Part shown: positions 42,401-50,212 of the stretch, piece after piece
Position numbering within the stretch: the first letter of the stretch is position 1
Layout of the letters: each line of letters starts with the position of its first letter
Source of the DNA: Bacteroides timonensis
GTDB taxonomy: Bacteria; Bacteroidota; Bacteroidia; Bacteroidales; Bacteroidaceae
Assembly: GCF_000513195.1 (NCBI RefSeq)
Contig: NZ_CBVI010000092.1
Location: 1-58,938, forward strand
Direction of reading: 5' to 3'
DNA length: 58,938 nucleotides
The notes under the pieces: generated by a model
What the model saw: the letters and a program-made list of their open reading frames with translations, nothing else
Databases searched by the model: none
Told to the model about the DNA's origin: nothing
Program-made: the position numbers and the translations under genes

Positions 42401-42570
42401 TGCAAGTATTCCGTTATTCGGGAAATCATCCGGCTGCTCCAGGGCGAAGAGTCCGTATACGAATTGATGCACAGGACGTAGTTTTTACTGCCTATAGCGT
42501 CTTCTTGCGCTACGGCAAAATTCACAGAAAAGAAAGATAAGAGAAAGATTATGAATTGTTTCTTCATCAA
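39451..42570 (-). CDS. Hybrid sensor histidine kinase with ABC-substrate-binding-like sensor domain
   Basis: Inner-membrane signalling protein of 1039 residues. A signal peptide (ending NFAVAQ) is followed by a periplasmic region of about 340 residues that resembles ABC-type sugar-binding or ABC_sub_bind folds. A transmembrane helix ([20 protein letters not shown], about 367-386), two PAS-like segments and a HisKA domain ([20 protein letters not shown]) come next. A HATPase with [11 protein letters not shown] and [10 protein letters not shown] and a receiver domain ([12 protein letters not shown]; phospho-acceptor Asp in [15 protein letters not shown]) complete it. No DNA-binding output domain follows the receiver, unlike the classic Bacteroides hybrid regulators, so a separate response partner is needed. 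Confidence 0.9.
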   Translation of the reverse strand: [1039 protein letters not shown]

Positions 42571-42622
42571 TATATGGTGTTTTATATTATGCGAAATAAC
42601 ATACTTGTTTTATTTTGCGCAG

Positions 42623-42630
42623 CAAAAGTA
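42623..42630 (-). promoter_or_regulatory. -7 box of the hybrid kinase gene
   Basis: TACTTTTG on the minus strand, 53 bases before the start. GTTG lies 20 bases further upstream as a weak -33. It shows the kinase is transcribed separately from the fucose operon. Confidence 0.5.
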
Positions 42631-42678
42631 ATCAAAAAAGAAAAAATATACAACTATATTATGATACAGAAAGTGCCT

Positions 42679-42720
42679 AAAAAACACGCTCCGTTGCCTG
42701 GATGATGCAACGAAGCGTTC
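42679..42720 (-). terminator. Terminator of the fucose operon
   Basis: On the minus strand AACGCT-T-CGTTGC pairs with GCAACG-G-AGCGTGTT, loop ATCATCCAG, followed by T6. It lies 38 bases after the fucP stop. Confidence 0.85.
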
Positions 42721-42757
42721 ATATATCGGAATTAATTTCTGAATTCAGGTGTGTTTT

Positions 42758-44083
42758 CTATTGCTTCCGTATCTTTTCCCTGCAATACGACCGATGCCCA
42801 TAGATGACAATCACCACAAAGCAAATGAACGGAAGGATGAATGAGAGATTCACCGCAGGCATGCCCAGCAACGTATGGCAATCGATGATACTTGCCTGGA
42901 GCGGAGGTAATACCGAACCGCCCAGAATAGCCATAATCAATCCTGCAGCACCGAACTTGGCATCATCGCCCAACCCCTGAAGCGCTATACCGTAAATAGT
43001 GGGGAACATCAGAGACATACAGGCTGATACTCCTACCAGGCAATACATCCCCAGGATACTCTGGAAACTGATTACTCCTATCGTGAAGAAAGCAGCCGCA
43101 ATAGCCAATACCTTCAACAGCAATCCCGGACTGAGGTATCGCAGAATAAACGTACAGATAAAGCGACTGGCACAGAAGATAATCATGGCGATGATATTGT
43201 ACTCCTGCGAAAGCACTTCCGCCGCCTTTTCTTCCATACCCTGCGACATAAACAGGCGTGTGCCGTATTGGATAACAAATGTCCAACACATGATTTGCGC
43301 TCCCACATAGAAGAATTGGGCTATGACTCCTTCACGGTAATGGCGTATCGTGAATATCCGCTTCAATGTAGGCAGAAAGTTGATGCCATGAGACTGGTCA
43401 CCATTCTTCGGCATCTTCACCATACGGATCACTATCAGCATCGCCAGGATCACAAGCCCGATAATCAGATAAGGCGCAATCAGCACCGCCAGATCCGAAT
43501 CGCGCACAGCGGAAAACTCCGCATCCGAAAGCCGGCTGCGCTCCACCGTATCCATCGGGTTCAGGCGATTCTGGATAAAGTTCATCGCCACGTACATGCC
43601 AAGCAACGAGCCCATCGGATTGAAAGACTGCGCCAGATTCAACCGGCGGGTGGAGGTAGCTTCATCGCCCATAGAAAGGATATAGGGATTACAACTGGTC
43701 TCCAGGAACGAGAGTCCGCATGTCAGGATAAAGTAGGCAATAAGGAAGGGATAGTAATTACCTGTCAGCATGGCAGGATAGAACAGGAATGCACCGATGG
43801 CATACAGTCCCAACCCCAGCAATACACCCGCTTTATAGGAATACTTGCGGATGAACATAGCTGCCGGAAACGCCATGGCAAAATATCCGCCATAGAAAGC
43901 CACCTGCACCAGTGCCCCGTCGGTAACACTCATACGGAAGATCTTGGAAAAGGCTTTCACCATCGGATTCGTAATATCGTTGGCAAAGCCCCACAAGGCA
44001 AAGCAACTGGTGATAAGAATGAACGGAATGAGGTAACTTACTCCGTCTTTACTGATAATACTGGTTTTCTTGGTGTTGTTCAT
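42758..44083 (-). CDS. fucP: L-fucose:H+ symporter
   Basis: Major facilitator protein of 441 residues with twelve membrane helices that brings L-fucose into the cell with a proton. CFALWGFANDITNPMV holds the Asp of helix 1 that corresponds to the proton-coupling residue of E. coli FucP. SFLETSCNPYILSMG holds the matching Glu of helix 4. The ATG at 44083 is chosen; a TTG 21 bases upstream is also in frame. It is the last gene of the fucose operon, overlapping or closely following the mutarotase gene. Confidence 0.92.
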   Translation of the reverse strand: MNNTKKTSIISKDGVSYLIPFILITSCFALWGFANDITNPMVKAFSKIFRMSVTDGALVQVAFYGGYFAMAFPAAMFIRKYSYKAGVLLGLGLYAIGAFLFYPAMLTGNYYPFLIAYFILTCGLSFLETSCNPYILSMGDEATSTRRLNLAQSFNPMGSLLGMYVAMNFIQNRLNPMDTVERSRLSDAEFSAVRDSDLAVLIAPYLIIGLVILAMLIVIRMVKMPKNGDQSHGINFLPTLKRIFTIRHYREGVIAQFFYVGAQIMCWTFVIQYGTRLFMSQGMEEKAAEVLSQEYNIIAMIIFCASRFICTFILRYLSPGLLLKVLAIAAAFFTIGVISFQSILGMYCLVGVSACMSLMFPTIYGIALQGLGDDAKFGAAGLIMAILGGSVLPPLQASIIDCHTLLGMPAVNLSFILPFICFVVIVIYGHRSYCREKIRKQ

Positions 44084-44104
44084 GGTATTTCTGTCTTTTG
44101 TCAA

Positions 44105-44494
44105 TTAGTCATATAAGTGGAAAATTCGTTCCATCGGTTGCCATTTCTCGGCGGCAGTGGAACCGGGTTTCACAAGCTGGAAGATGGCCATATAGTCTTC
44201 CCATTCCTGTTGCCGGGGCAAGGAAGCGAGGCGCTCCATAGCTGCATCCCAATCAAAGCCCACAGGCACTTCGACTATCATAAACAGGCGGGTATCCAAA
44301 AGATATATTTCCATTTCCAGAATACCGGCTTCACGGATACCGGCAGGTATTTCGGGCCAGATAGTCCCTTGGCTATGCCGGCGGCGGTATTCGGCTATCA
44401 ACTGCGGATCGTCACGGAGTTCCAGTGTCCGGCAGATGCGCTCCACAGGTTGTTGATGCTCTTTGGCAGGATAACGTTTGATTGATGTGTCCAT
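44105..44494 (-). CDS. L-rhamnose mutarotase family protein (probable fucose mutarotase)
   Basis: RhaM-type (DUF718) mutarotase of 129 residues, expected to interconvert sugar anomers. RRHSQGTIWPEIPAGIREAG and EIYLLDTRLFMIVEVP match the ferredoxin-like fold with its catalytic His and Tyr region. The C-terminal WQPMERIFHL is typical. Placed between fucK and fucP, it most likely works on L-fucose, replacing FucU of other bacteria. That specificity is inferred from context. Confidence 0.85.
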   Translation of the reverse strand: MDTSIKRYPAKEHQQPVERICRTLELRDDPQLIAEYRRRHSQGTIWPEIPAGIREAGILEMEIYLLDTRLFMIVEVPVGFDWDAAMERLASLPRQQEWEDYMAIFQLVKPGSTAAEKWQPMERIFHLYD

Positions 44495-44600
44495 GGTAAA
44501 TCAATATTGAAACGCAAATAAACACAGATTTTAGCAGATTAAAAAGTGATACGGTAATTATCTACGCAAAGCAGTGTTTATCTGCATTCCGGCTAAGTTA

Positions 44601-45989
44601 TTAAATAAATTCTTTGATATCTTCACGATTGCCGATCTCTCCTTTGGCTATGGCCTGCACCAGGATATTACCGATAGCGGTTGCCTCTACAGGTCCGGCA
44701 TAGACAGGAATACCCAAAGCCTCGGCTGTCAGGCGGTTCAGCAACGAATTACGGCATCCGCCACCGATGATATTGAGCTGTTCTATCGGAGCGGGAAGCA
44801 GACGGTTCAGTTGGTCTATTCCTTGCTTATAGCGCAGGGCGAGTGATTGAAGTACACAACGCACTACCTCACCGTAAGTTTCCGGTATAGGCTGTCCGTG
44901 CGCTTCGCAATACTCCGCAATGGCATCCTCCATATTCACAGGGTTCTGGAATATCTTATCATCTACGTCAATGACGGATGGAATATCCGCAGATTCGGCG
45001 GCAGAAAACAAGAAATCGTACCCACATAGCTCTCCGCTTTCTTTCCATTGTGCCATAAGGCGTTGCAAGATCCAAAGCCCGGTGATATTCTGAAGGAAAC
45101 GGATCTTACCGCCTACCCCGCCCTCATTGGTGAAGCCGGCCCGACAAGCTTCTTCCGTGAGAATAGGCTCATCCAGTTCAACACCCAGCAGAGACCACGT
45201 ACCGGAACTGAGGAAAGCGCAAAGGGATTTATCCACCTGTGTCGAAGGAATCGCATAAACAGCGCTTGCCGTATCGTGCGAACCGACAGCTATGACATCC
45301 ACTTCATCCGTCAGACCAATTTCTTCGGCAATCTCCCGTTTCAGTTTGCCACGTACCGTACCGGGCATCACAATGTCTCCGAAGAGATGTGCAGGTACTC
45401 CCAAACGATGGATGAGTGGCTGATTCCAAGTCCGGCTACGTGCATCAAGCAGTTCGGAGGTGGATGCAATGCAGTATTCATTATTTGCCACGCCTGTGAG
45501 GAAGTAACTGAAAAGATCGGGCATAAACAGAAGACGATCTGCAACTTCCAATTGCGTATCACCACTTTTCTTCATGCTGTAAAGCTGGAAAAGTGTATTG
45601 ATGGACATCACTTGTATGCCGGCTTCGGAATAATGCCGAACAAGATTGCCTCCGAAAAACTCTTCCGGCAAACCATCCGTTCGCGGATCACGATAGCACA
45701 CAGGGTTTCCCAGCAAATTACCGTTACAGTCTATCAATCCAAAGTCCACGCCCCAGGTATCAATGCCAATGCTCCTGATACTATATCCCTTGCGCACCGC
45801 TTGCCGGAGTCCGTTCTTCATCTCATCAAACAGAGCAAGGAAATCCCAGTACACATGGTTCCCCATCCGCACCTGGCGGTTCGGAAAACGGTACACCTCT
45901 TCCAGTTTCAACGTACCCTGGCAGATGGAACCGGCCATCACACGACCGCTTCCACCTCCAAAATCTACTGCCAGATAGGTATTCATCAT
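44601..45989 (-). CDS. fucK: L-fuculokinase (rhamnulokinase-type FGGY kinase)
   Basis: FGGY carbohydrate kinase of 462 residues that should phosphorylate L-fuculose at O1 with ATP. YLAVDFGGGSGRVMAG (residues 4-19) is the phosphate-1 loop and GIDTWGVDFGLID (about 74-86) the sugar-binding strand. LNIIGGGCRNSLLNRLTAEA near 410-429 is the C-terminal FGGY motif. By sequence it belongs to the rhamnulokinase branch, but its place between fucA and the mutarotase gene indicates L-fuculose as substrate. Its start ATGATGA overlaps the fucA stop, so translation is coupled. The 106-base gap after it carries only short AACACAGATT-like repeats. Confidence 0.85.
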   Translation of the reverse strand: MMNTYLAVDFGGGSGRVMAGSICQGTLKLEEVYRFPNRQVRMGNHVYWDFLALFDEMKNGLRQAVRKGYSIRSIGIDTWGVDFGLIDCNGNLLGNPVCYRDPRTDGLPEEFFGGNLVRHYSEAGIQVMSINTLFQLYSMKKSGDTQLEVADRLLFMPDLFSYFLTGVANNEYCIASTSELLDARSRTWNQPLIHRLGVPAHLFGDIVMPGTVRGKLKREIAEEIGLTDEVDVIAVGSHDTASAVYAIPSTQVDKSLCAFLSSGTWSLLGVELDEPILTEEACRAGFTNEGGVGGKIRFLQNITGLWILQRLMAQWKESGELCGYDFLFSAAESADIPSVIDVDDKIFQNPVNMEDAIAEYCEAHGQPIPETYGEVVRCVLQSLALRYKQGIDQLNRLLPAPIEQLNIIGGGCRNSLLNRLTAEALGIPVYAGPVEATAIGNILVQAIAKGEIGNREDIKEFI

Positions 45990-46624
45990 TTAGTCTTCTT
46001 TCCTAAAATGTATGTTTCAAGATCGTTGATTTCTTCAGGAGTAAGTACTGTGTAGTCTCCTCCGGACTGGATCATGATGCGGCATGCCATTTCAAAGAAC
46101 ATAGCGCGTTCAAAAGCCTGGTCAAAGTCCTTACCACACACCACCTGCCCATGTTTCAGCAAGAGGACGGAATTGTGATCTTTCAAAGCATCAATCACCC
46201 CCTGTGCCAATTCTTTCGATCCCGGACGATAATAAGGAACTACCGGAATCTCACTTCCCACATGGCAAGGAATCTCCGCTGTTACGTTGAAGTTCGTAGG
46301 ACGATTCTTCATACACGCCACAGCCGTGGCATAGTGTGACTGAAAATGCAGAACTACATTCACATCAGGACGCTCACGAAGTACTCCCAGATGGAAACCG
46401 CTTTCCATAGAGGGTTTCACTCCATTCAATACTTCTCCTGTAGAAAGGCGGCAGACAGCTACTTTTTCTTTAGGCAGAGAAGGTACCCATGAGCCTGTTC
46501 CGGAAAGCAGGACTTCGTCACCAATGCGCCAAGAGATATTGCCGCTACTACATATTGTCAATCCGGCATCTCCTACCCGATGCGCCTGGGCAATGAATTG
46601 TTCTATGTGTTCGTTTGTTATCAT
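45986..46624 (-). CDS. fucA: L-fuculose-1-phosphate aldolase
   Basis: Class II aldolase of 212 residues that splits L-fuculose-1-phosphate into dihydroxyacetone phosphate and L-lactaldehyde. The phosphate-binding loop SSGNISWR (26-33), Glu74 in KPSMESGFHL, His93 and His158 (LLLKHGQV) match E. coli FucA. The usual second zinc ligand in H-x-H is not there: the segment reads HFQSHYATAV, with Gln95 in that place and a His at 97. The gene starts 16 bases after fucI and overlaps the fucK start. Confidence 0.9.
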   Translation of the reverse strand: MITNEHIEQFIAQAHRVGDAGLTICSSGNISWRIGDEVLLSGTGSWVPSLPKEKVAVCRLSTGEVLNGVKPSMESGFHLGVLRERPDVNVVLHFQSHYATAVACMKNRPTNFNVTAEIPCHVGSEIPVVPYYRPGSKELAQGVIDALKDHNSVLLLKHGQVVCGKDFDQAFERAMFFEMACRIMIQSGGDYTVLTPEEINDLETYILGKKTK

Positions 46625-46640
46625 GTCTATTTCTTATTTG

Positions 46641-48413
46641 TTATTTATAGATAGGTCCGTACGTTGTGCAAGCTCTGTAATCAGCTCCTTCTTTATCCAT
46701 ACCGAATGCATTCCAGGCAGCAGGACGGAATATCTTCTTCTCATCCACATTGTGCATGCAAACAGGAATACGAAGCATGGAAGCCAGCGTAATCAAATCC
46801 TGACCGATATGTCCGTAACTGATAGCACCATGATTAGCTCCCCAGTTATTCATTACCGAGTACACGTCTTCAAATGCCGGTTTATCGCAAAGACGGGGTA
46901 CAAACCAAGTAGTAGGCCAAGTACGGTCCGTACGTTCATCCAGCAGCTTGTGAACTTCCGGATCAATCTCTACCGTCCATCCCTCAGCAATCTGAAGCAC
47001 AGGGCCAAGGCCTTTTACCAGATTCAGACGGGTCATAGTTACAGGCATTCCACCCTTTGACAGGAAGTTGGAAGAGAAACCACCGCCACGGAAATAATCA
47101 CGGTTAGCGGGATACCAGGTGGTAGCTTCAAGACATTTCTCCATTTCAGCCTCAGAAATTTCCCAATGAGGTTTCATAACAGGTTCACCCTGTGCATTTG
47201 TTTGCTGGCCTGTACCGTCCAGAGTGGTAGCACCGGAGTTTATCAGATGGATAATACCATTAGCTGCCAAACCGGTCAATTCTTTACCTGTAACACGTTT
47301 CACAGCTTCAGGACTCCAATATGTACGCACGTCAGAGAATATCTGTGCACGGTTTGTCAGCAAATGGCCGAAAAGCATGGCTACACCGTTGCAGGCATCA
47401 TTTTCAGTAGCTACTACATATGCTTCACGGATACCGTTCCAGTCAAAAGAAGTATTCAGCAGAGCTTCGGAGTAGTCACCATTCGGATAAAAATCCGTCC
47501 ACTGGCGTTGTCCCTGGAAACCGGCGGCAATGGCATTGTGTCCAAGTGCTTCTTCCTTGAATCCCATTTCGCGAAGTTTCGGATTACCTTGTATAAGGTC
47601 GCGCATGATGAGGGTCATCTTCACAATAAACTCCCAGTCTTCGTCTTTTTGCTCACGAGTCTTGGTCTTTGCGGGGATATTGAAATCCTTACCCTCATTT
47701 TTCTTGCAATATTTCTCTGTCCATGCCATGGCTTTAGCGAACTCTTCCTTATCATAGATGCCCTCAGTCATGCGACGGATAATTTCAGTCAGGTCTACAG
47801 ATTCGCAACGGATGCCCAGATATTCCTGAAAGAAATCCGGATTCACAATAGAACCGGCAATACCCATGGATACGCTACCCATCGACAGATAAGATTTTCC
47901 GCGCATGGTTGCTACTGCCTGTGCGGCACGTGCAAAACGAAGCAGTTTTTCTGCAACGTCGGCAGGGATGGAATTGTCATCCAGATCCTGCACATCACGT
48001 CCGTAAATCCCAAAAGCAGGTAATCCTTTTTGTGCATGTCCCGCCAGTACAGCTGCCAGATATACAGCTCCCGGACGTTCCGTACCGTTAAATCCCCAAA
48101 CAGCTTTCGGATAATACGGATTCATGTCCATAGTCTCGGCACCGTAGCACCAGCAAGAGGTCACTGTGATAGTAGAACCCACGCCTTCGCGTTCAAACTT
48201 CTCGGCACAAGCCGCACTTTCGGCTACGCGACCGATGGTACTGTCTGAAATCACACACTCCACCGGACTTCCGTCACCATTCTTCAAGTTACTGGTGATC
48301 AACTCGGCTACTGCTTTAGCCAGATTCATTGTCTTTTCTTCAAGGCTTTCACGTACGCCACCCTGGCGGCCGTCGATAGTGGGACGAATCCCGATTTTCG
48401 GATACTTTTTCAT
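46641..48413 (-). CDS. fucI: L-fucose isomerase
   Basis: Manganese-dependent isomerase of 590 residues that turns L-fucose into L-fuculose, the first step of the pathway. All three metal ligands of the E. coli enzyme fall at the same numbers here: Glu337 (VVATENDACNG), Asp361 (QIFSDVRTYW) and His528 (WGANHGAISYGHIG). Length equals that of E. coli FucI (591). It heads the operon fucI-fucA-fucK-mutarotase-fucP and has a candidate FucR site 36-50 bases upstream of its ATG. Confidence 0.97.
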   Translation of the reverse strand: MKKYPKIGIRPTIDGRQGGVRESLEEKTMNLAKAVAELITSNLKNGDGSPVECVISDSTIGRVAESAACAEKFEREGVGSTITVTSCWCYGAETMDMNPYYPKAVWGFNGTERPGAVYLAAVLAGHAQKGLPAFGIYGRDVQDLDDNSIPADVAEKLLRFARAAQAVATMRGKSYLSMGSVSMGIAGSIVNPDFFQEYLGIRCESVDLTEIIRRMTEGIYDKEEFAKAMAWTEKYCKKNEGKDFNIPAKTKTREQKDEDWEFIVKMTLIMRDLIQGNPKLREMGFKEEALGHNAIAAGFQGQRQWTDFYPNGDYSEALLNTSFDWNGIREAYVVATENDACNGVAMLFGHLLTNRAQIFSDVRTYWSPEAVKRVTGKELTGLAANGIIHLINSGATTLDGTGQQTNAQGEPVMKPHWEISEAEMEKCLEATTWYPANRDYFRGGGFSSNFLSKGGMPVTMTRLNLVKGLGPVLQIAEGWTVEIDPEVHKLLDERTDRTWPTTWFVPRLCDKPAFEDVYSVMNNWGANHGAISYGHIGQDLITLASMLRIPVCMHNVDEKKIFRPAAWNAFGMDKEGADYRACTTYGPIYK

Positions 48414-48448
48414 GCTATCATTATATTTGGTTAATAAAACATCATCTA

Positions 48449-48463
48449 TGCTGAACTGTGCTG
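48449..48463. promoter_or_regulatory. Putative FucR operator before fucI
   Basis: TGCTGAACTGTGCTG is identical to 49511-49525 in front of fucR. It lies between fucR and the fucI ATG, in the expected promoter zone. No convincing -7 box could be picked for fucI. Confidence 0.6.
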
Positions 48464-48474
48464 AAATCAGTTTG

Positions 48475-48496
48475 TAAAAAAGGCTATAAAGAGCCT
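48475..48496 (-). terminator. Terminator overlapping the end of fucR
   Basis: On the minus strand AGGCT-CTTTAT-AGCCT followed by T5-6. The 5-bp stem includes the last codons and stop of fucR, so fucR transcription would end before fucI. Confidence 0.55.
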
Positions 48497-49464
48497 CTTA
48501 AATTTACTTCCGTCGGCAAACAAACCTGTATGGGTTTGCCACTCAAGATGAAATCTGCCGTCAGGATTCCCATCTTTTGCCAATCAACACTCATCACTGT
48601 TATTCCCTTATCAATCACTTCATAAGCCGGCGTATCATTATAGGCTATCAAGCCGAAATCAACGCCACACGTCAAACCTGCCGCACGGCTCTTCTTCACA
48701 ATCTCCACCACATCCACCTGACGGATGGCAATATAGGCTTCACCGGAATGCACTTCCCTGTCGTCCAAAGTCTCTATTATCTCACATTCCAATTGATGAT
48801 CTACACAAAACTTCCTGAAATAATCGCACGTCTCCTTGGGATGCTTACTTTCCCGTGCCAGAAACAGGATAAGCTTGCGATAGTTCTGCAACCTATCTGA
48901 CAATTGAGCCATAGCTGCGTAAAAAGCTTCACCGAAGTCCTGACAGATGTATGAATATTCCCGCTTATCAAACTGCCCGAAATCAAGCAGCAACAGGCGG
49001 GAAGAGTCTATCTTATAGAGATAAGGAGAAATCTTTTCATTATCGAAGTTCATTACCACGTACTTATTATAACGGCCAATGGAATCGCGAAGAATAGCAT
49101 TGAACAATGCTTCGTTATACTGATGAAACCACAGGTCTACCTTATAACGCGTGGAAAGACGGCGGATGATGCTGTTATACAGCGTATCTTTAAAAGGTGA
49201 ATATTCATCGAGCAGCAGCAGGATATTTTTCTGGCGGTTCACCACATAGTAACCTTTACCAGGAGTAGAGTCGATAATCCCCCGCTCCTTCAGATCAATA
49301 AAAGCTTTAAAAACCGTATCGCGGGAAACTTTATAATCGTGGCTCAGCTGATTGATGGAAGGCAGGGCGGTATCCGTCTTGTAACGTCCCATGGAAATAT
49401 CCTGGCTAATCAAATCGGCCAGTTGTTTTACCTTCGTCGTTTGTTGCCCGAAAATTGTTTTCAT
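48484..49464 (-). CDS. fucR: GntR-type repressor of the fucose operon
   Basis: Regulator of 326 residues. The N-terminal winged helix (10-80) has LPSINQLSHDYKVSRDTVFK and GKGYYVV, the GntR signature. The remaining 240 residues form a LacI-like sugar-binding domain instead of the usual FadR or UTRA domain. Bacteroides FucR represses fucose utilisation and responds to L-fucose. The neighbouring operon and shared upstream motif support the same role, with probable autoregulation. Confidence 0.9.
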   Translation of the reverse strand: MKTIFGQQTTKVKQLADLISQDISMGRYKTDTALPSINQLSHDYKVSRDTVFKAFIDLKERGIIDSTPGKGYYVVNRQKNILLLLDEYSPFKDTLYNSIIRRLSTRYKVDLWFHQYNEALFNAILRDSIGRYNKYVVMNFDNEKISPYLYKIDSSRLLLLDFGQFDKREYSYICQDFGEAFYAAMAQLSDRLQNYRKLILFLARESKHPKETCDYFRKFCVDHQLECEIIETLDDREVHSGEAYIAIRQVDVVEIVKKSRAAGLTCGVDFGLIAYNDTPAYEVIDKGITVMSVDWQKMGILTADFILSGKPIQVCLPTEVNLRGSL

Positions 49465-49505
49465 ATTGCGTATACAGGTTTAATCAAAGTAAGGATGGCA
49501 CAGGT

Positions 49506-49525
49506 AACTGTGCTGAACTGTGCTG
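49506..49525. promoter_or_regulatory. Putative FucR operator before fucR
   Basis: AACTGTGCTGAACTGTGCTG is a perfect tandem pair of the 10-mer AACTGTGCTG, 42 bases upstream of the fucR ATG. A near -7 box (TTACTTTG, minus strand, 49485-49492) lies 13 bases closer to the gene, so a bound protein would cover the -33 region. Confidence 0.6.
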
Positions 49526-49587
49526 GTGCAAAGAAAGCTTATTTATTCTGAATCAGCAAGAAATAGAGATATGTTTTGCAGCATATA

Positions 49588-49628
49588 AAAAGCAAAAGCC
49601 CCGTTACATCTTTGCAATGTAACGGAGC
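49588..49628 (-). terminator. Terminator of the toxin-antitoxin operon
   Basis: On the minus strand CCGTTACAT-TGCAAAG-ATGTAACGG with further GC pairs outside, then TTTTGCTTTTT. It lies just downstream of the toxin stop. Confidence 0.8.
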
Positions 49629-49646
49629 ATTCTATTTCCAAAGTTA

Positions 49647-49922
49647 TTAAAACAAATCCGAATGTGTTCCGGTATTAAGCAGCAACAAAGTCAATTCCTT
49701 ATCATTCTGCTCCCATATCAACAACCAGTCCGGCTTTATATGACACTCCCAATATCCGGAAAATTGTCCCGACAATATATGAGGTTTATATTCAGCCGGC
49801 AATGAACCGTTTTCTTGTAAAAGAGTTATCACTTTATGCAAAAGTTCAATATCTAACCCTCGTTTCTGGCAACGCTTCAAATCTTTCTTGAACTATCCGG
49901 TATATGTCAATGTATATGCCAT
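49647..49922 (-). pseudogene. YafQ/RelE-family toxin with an amber codon at position 10
   Basis: The natural start (ATG at 49922, overlapping the antitoxin TGA by one base) reads MAYTLTYTG, then TAG at 49895-49893, then FKKDLKRCQKRGLDIELL. A CAG-to-TAG change would explain it. The rest is intact for a YafQ-type mRNA endonuclease: HILSGQFSGYWECHIKPDWL carries the His, Asp and Trp positions and the C-terminus THSDLF the last His. An internal ATG at 49880 would give 77 residues lacking the first strand. Likely inactive or much reduced. Confidence 0.8.
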
Positions 49923-50119
49923 CAGCCTAATATTTGCTTAAATAACTCATCTGCATCTTTTGCTTTATACACACGTCCGGCCTTCACATCCTCCATAGCC
50001 TTTTCTATACCCGACTTTTTGTCAGTAATAGTCCAGCCCATCTTCTTTGCCAATTCTTTGAATAACTTTAAGTCAGCTTTCGGCAACTCAAATGAAATGG
50101 TTTCCATCGTTGTATCCAT
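49922..50119 (-). CDS. Antitoxin of the YafQ-type system (RelB/DinJ-like)
   Basis: Protein of 65 residues. The N-terminal part TISFELPKADLKLFKELAKK fits a DNA-binding antitoxin fold. The C-terminal AMEDVKAGRVYKAKDADELF is a flexible toxin-binding tail seen in many Bacteroides antitoxins of RelE/YafQ pairs. It has a strong ribosome site (GGAGGG) and an exact consensus promoter. It is translationally coupled to the toxin gene, which carries a stop codon, so it may now be a solo antitoxin. Confidence 0.8.
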   Translation of the reverse strand: MDTTMETISFELPKADLKLFKELAKKMGWTITDKKSGIEKAMEDVKAGRVYKAKDADELFKQILG

Positions 50120-50154
50120 AAATCTACCCTCCTATACTTTTATAGTTATAGATG

Positions 50155-50185
50155 CAAAGTTAAACCATTCTCCCCGACTAACAAA
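50155..50185 (-). promoter_or_regulatory. Promoter of the toxin-antitoxin operon
   Basis: On the minus strand TTTG (50182-50185) and TAACTTTG (50155-50162) are separated by 19 bases, an exact match to the Bacteroides consensus. Confidence 0.8.
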
Positions 50186-50212
50186 TGCTTTTCTCATTTT
50201 GTTATACAGAGA

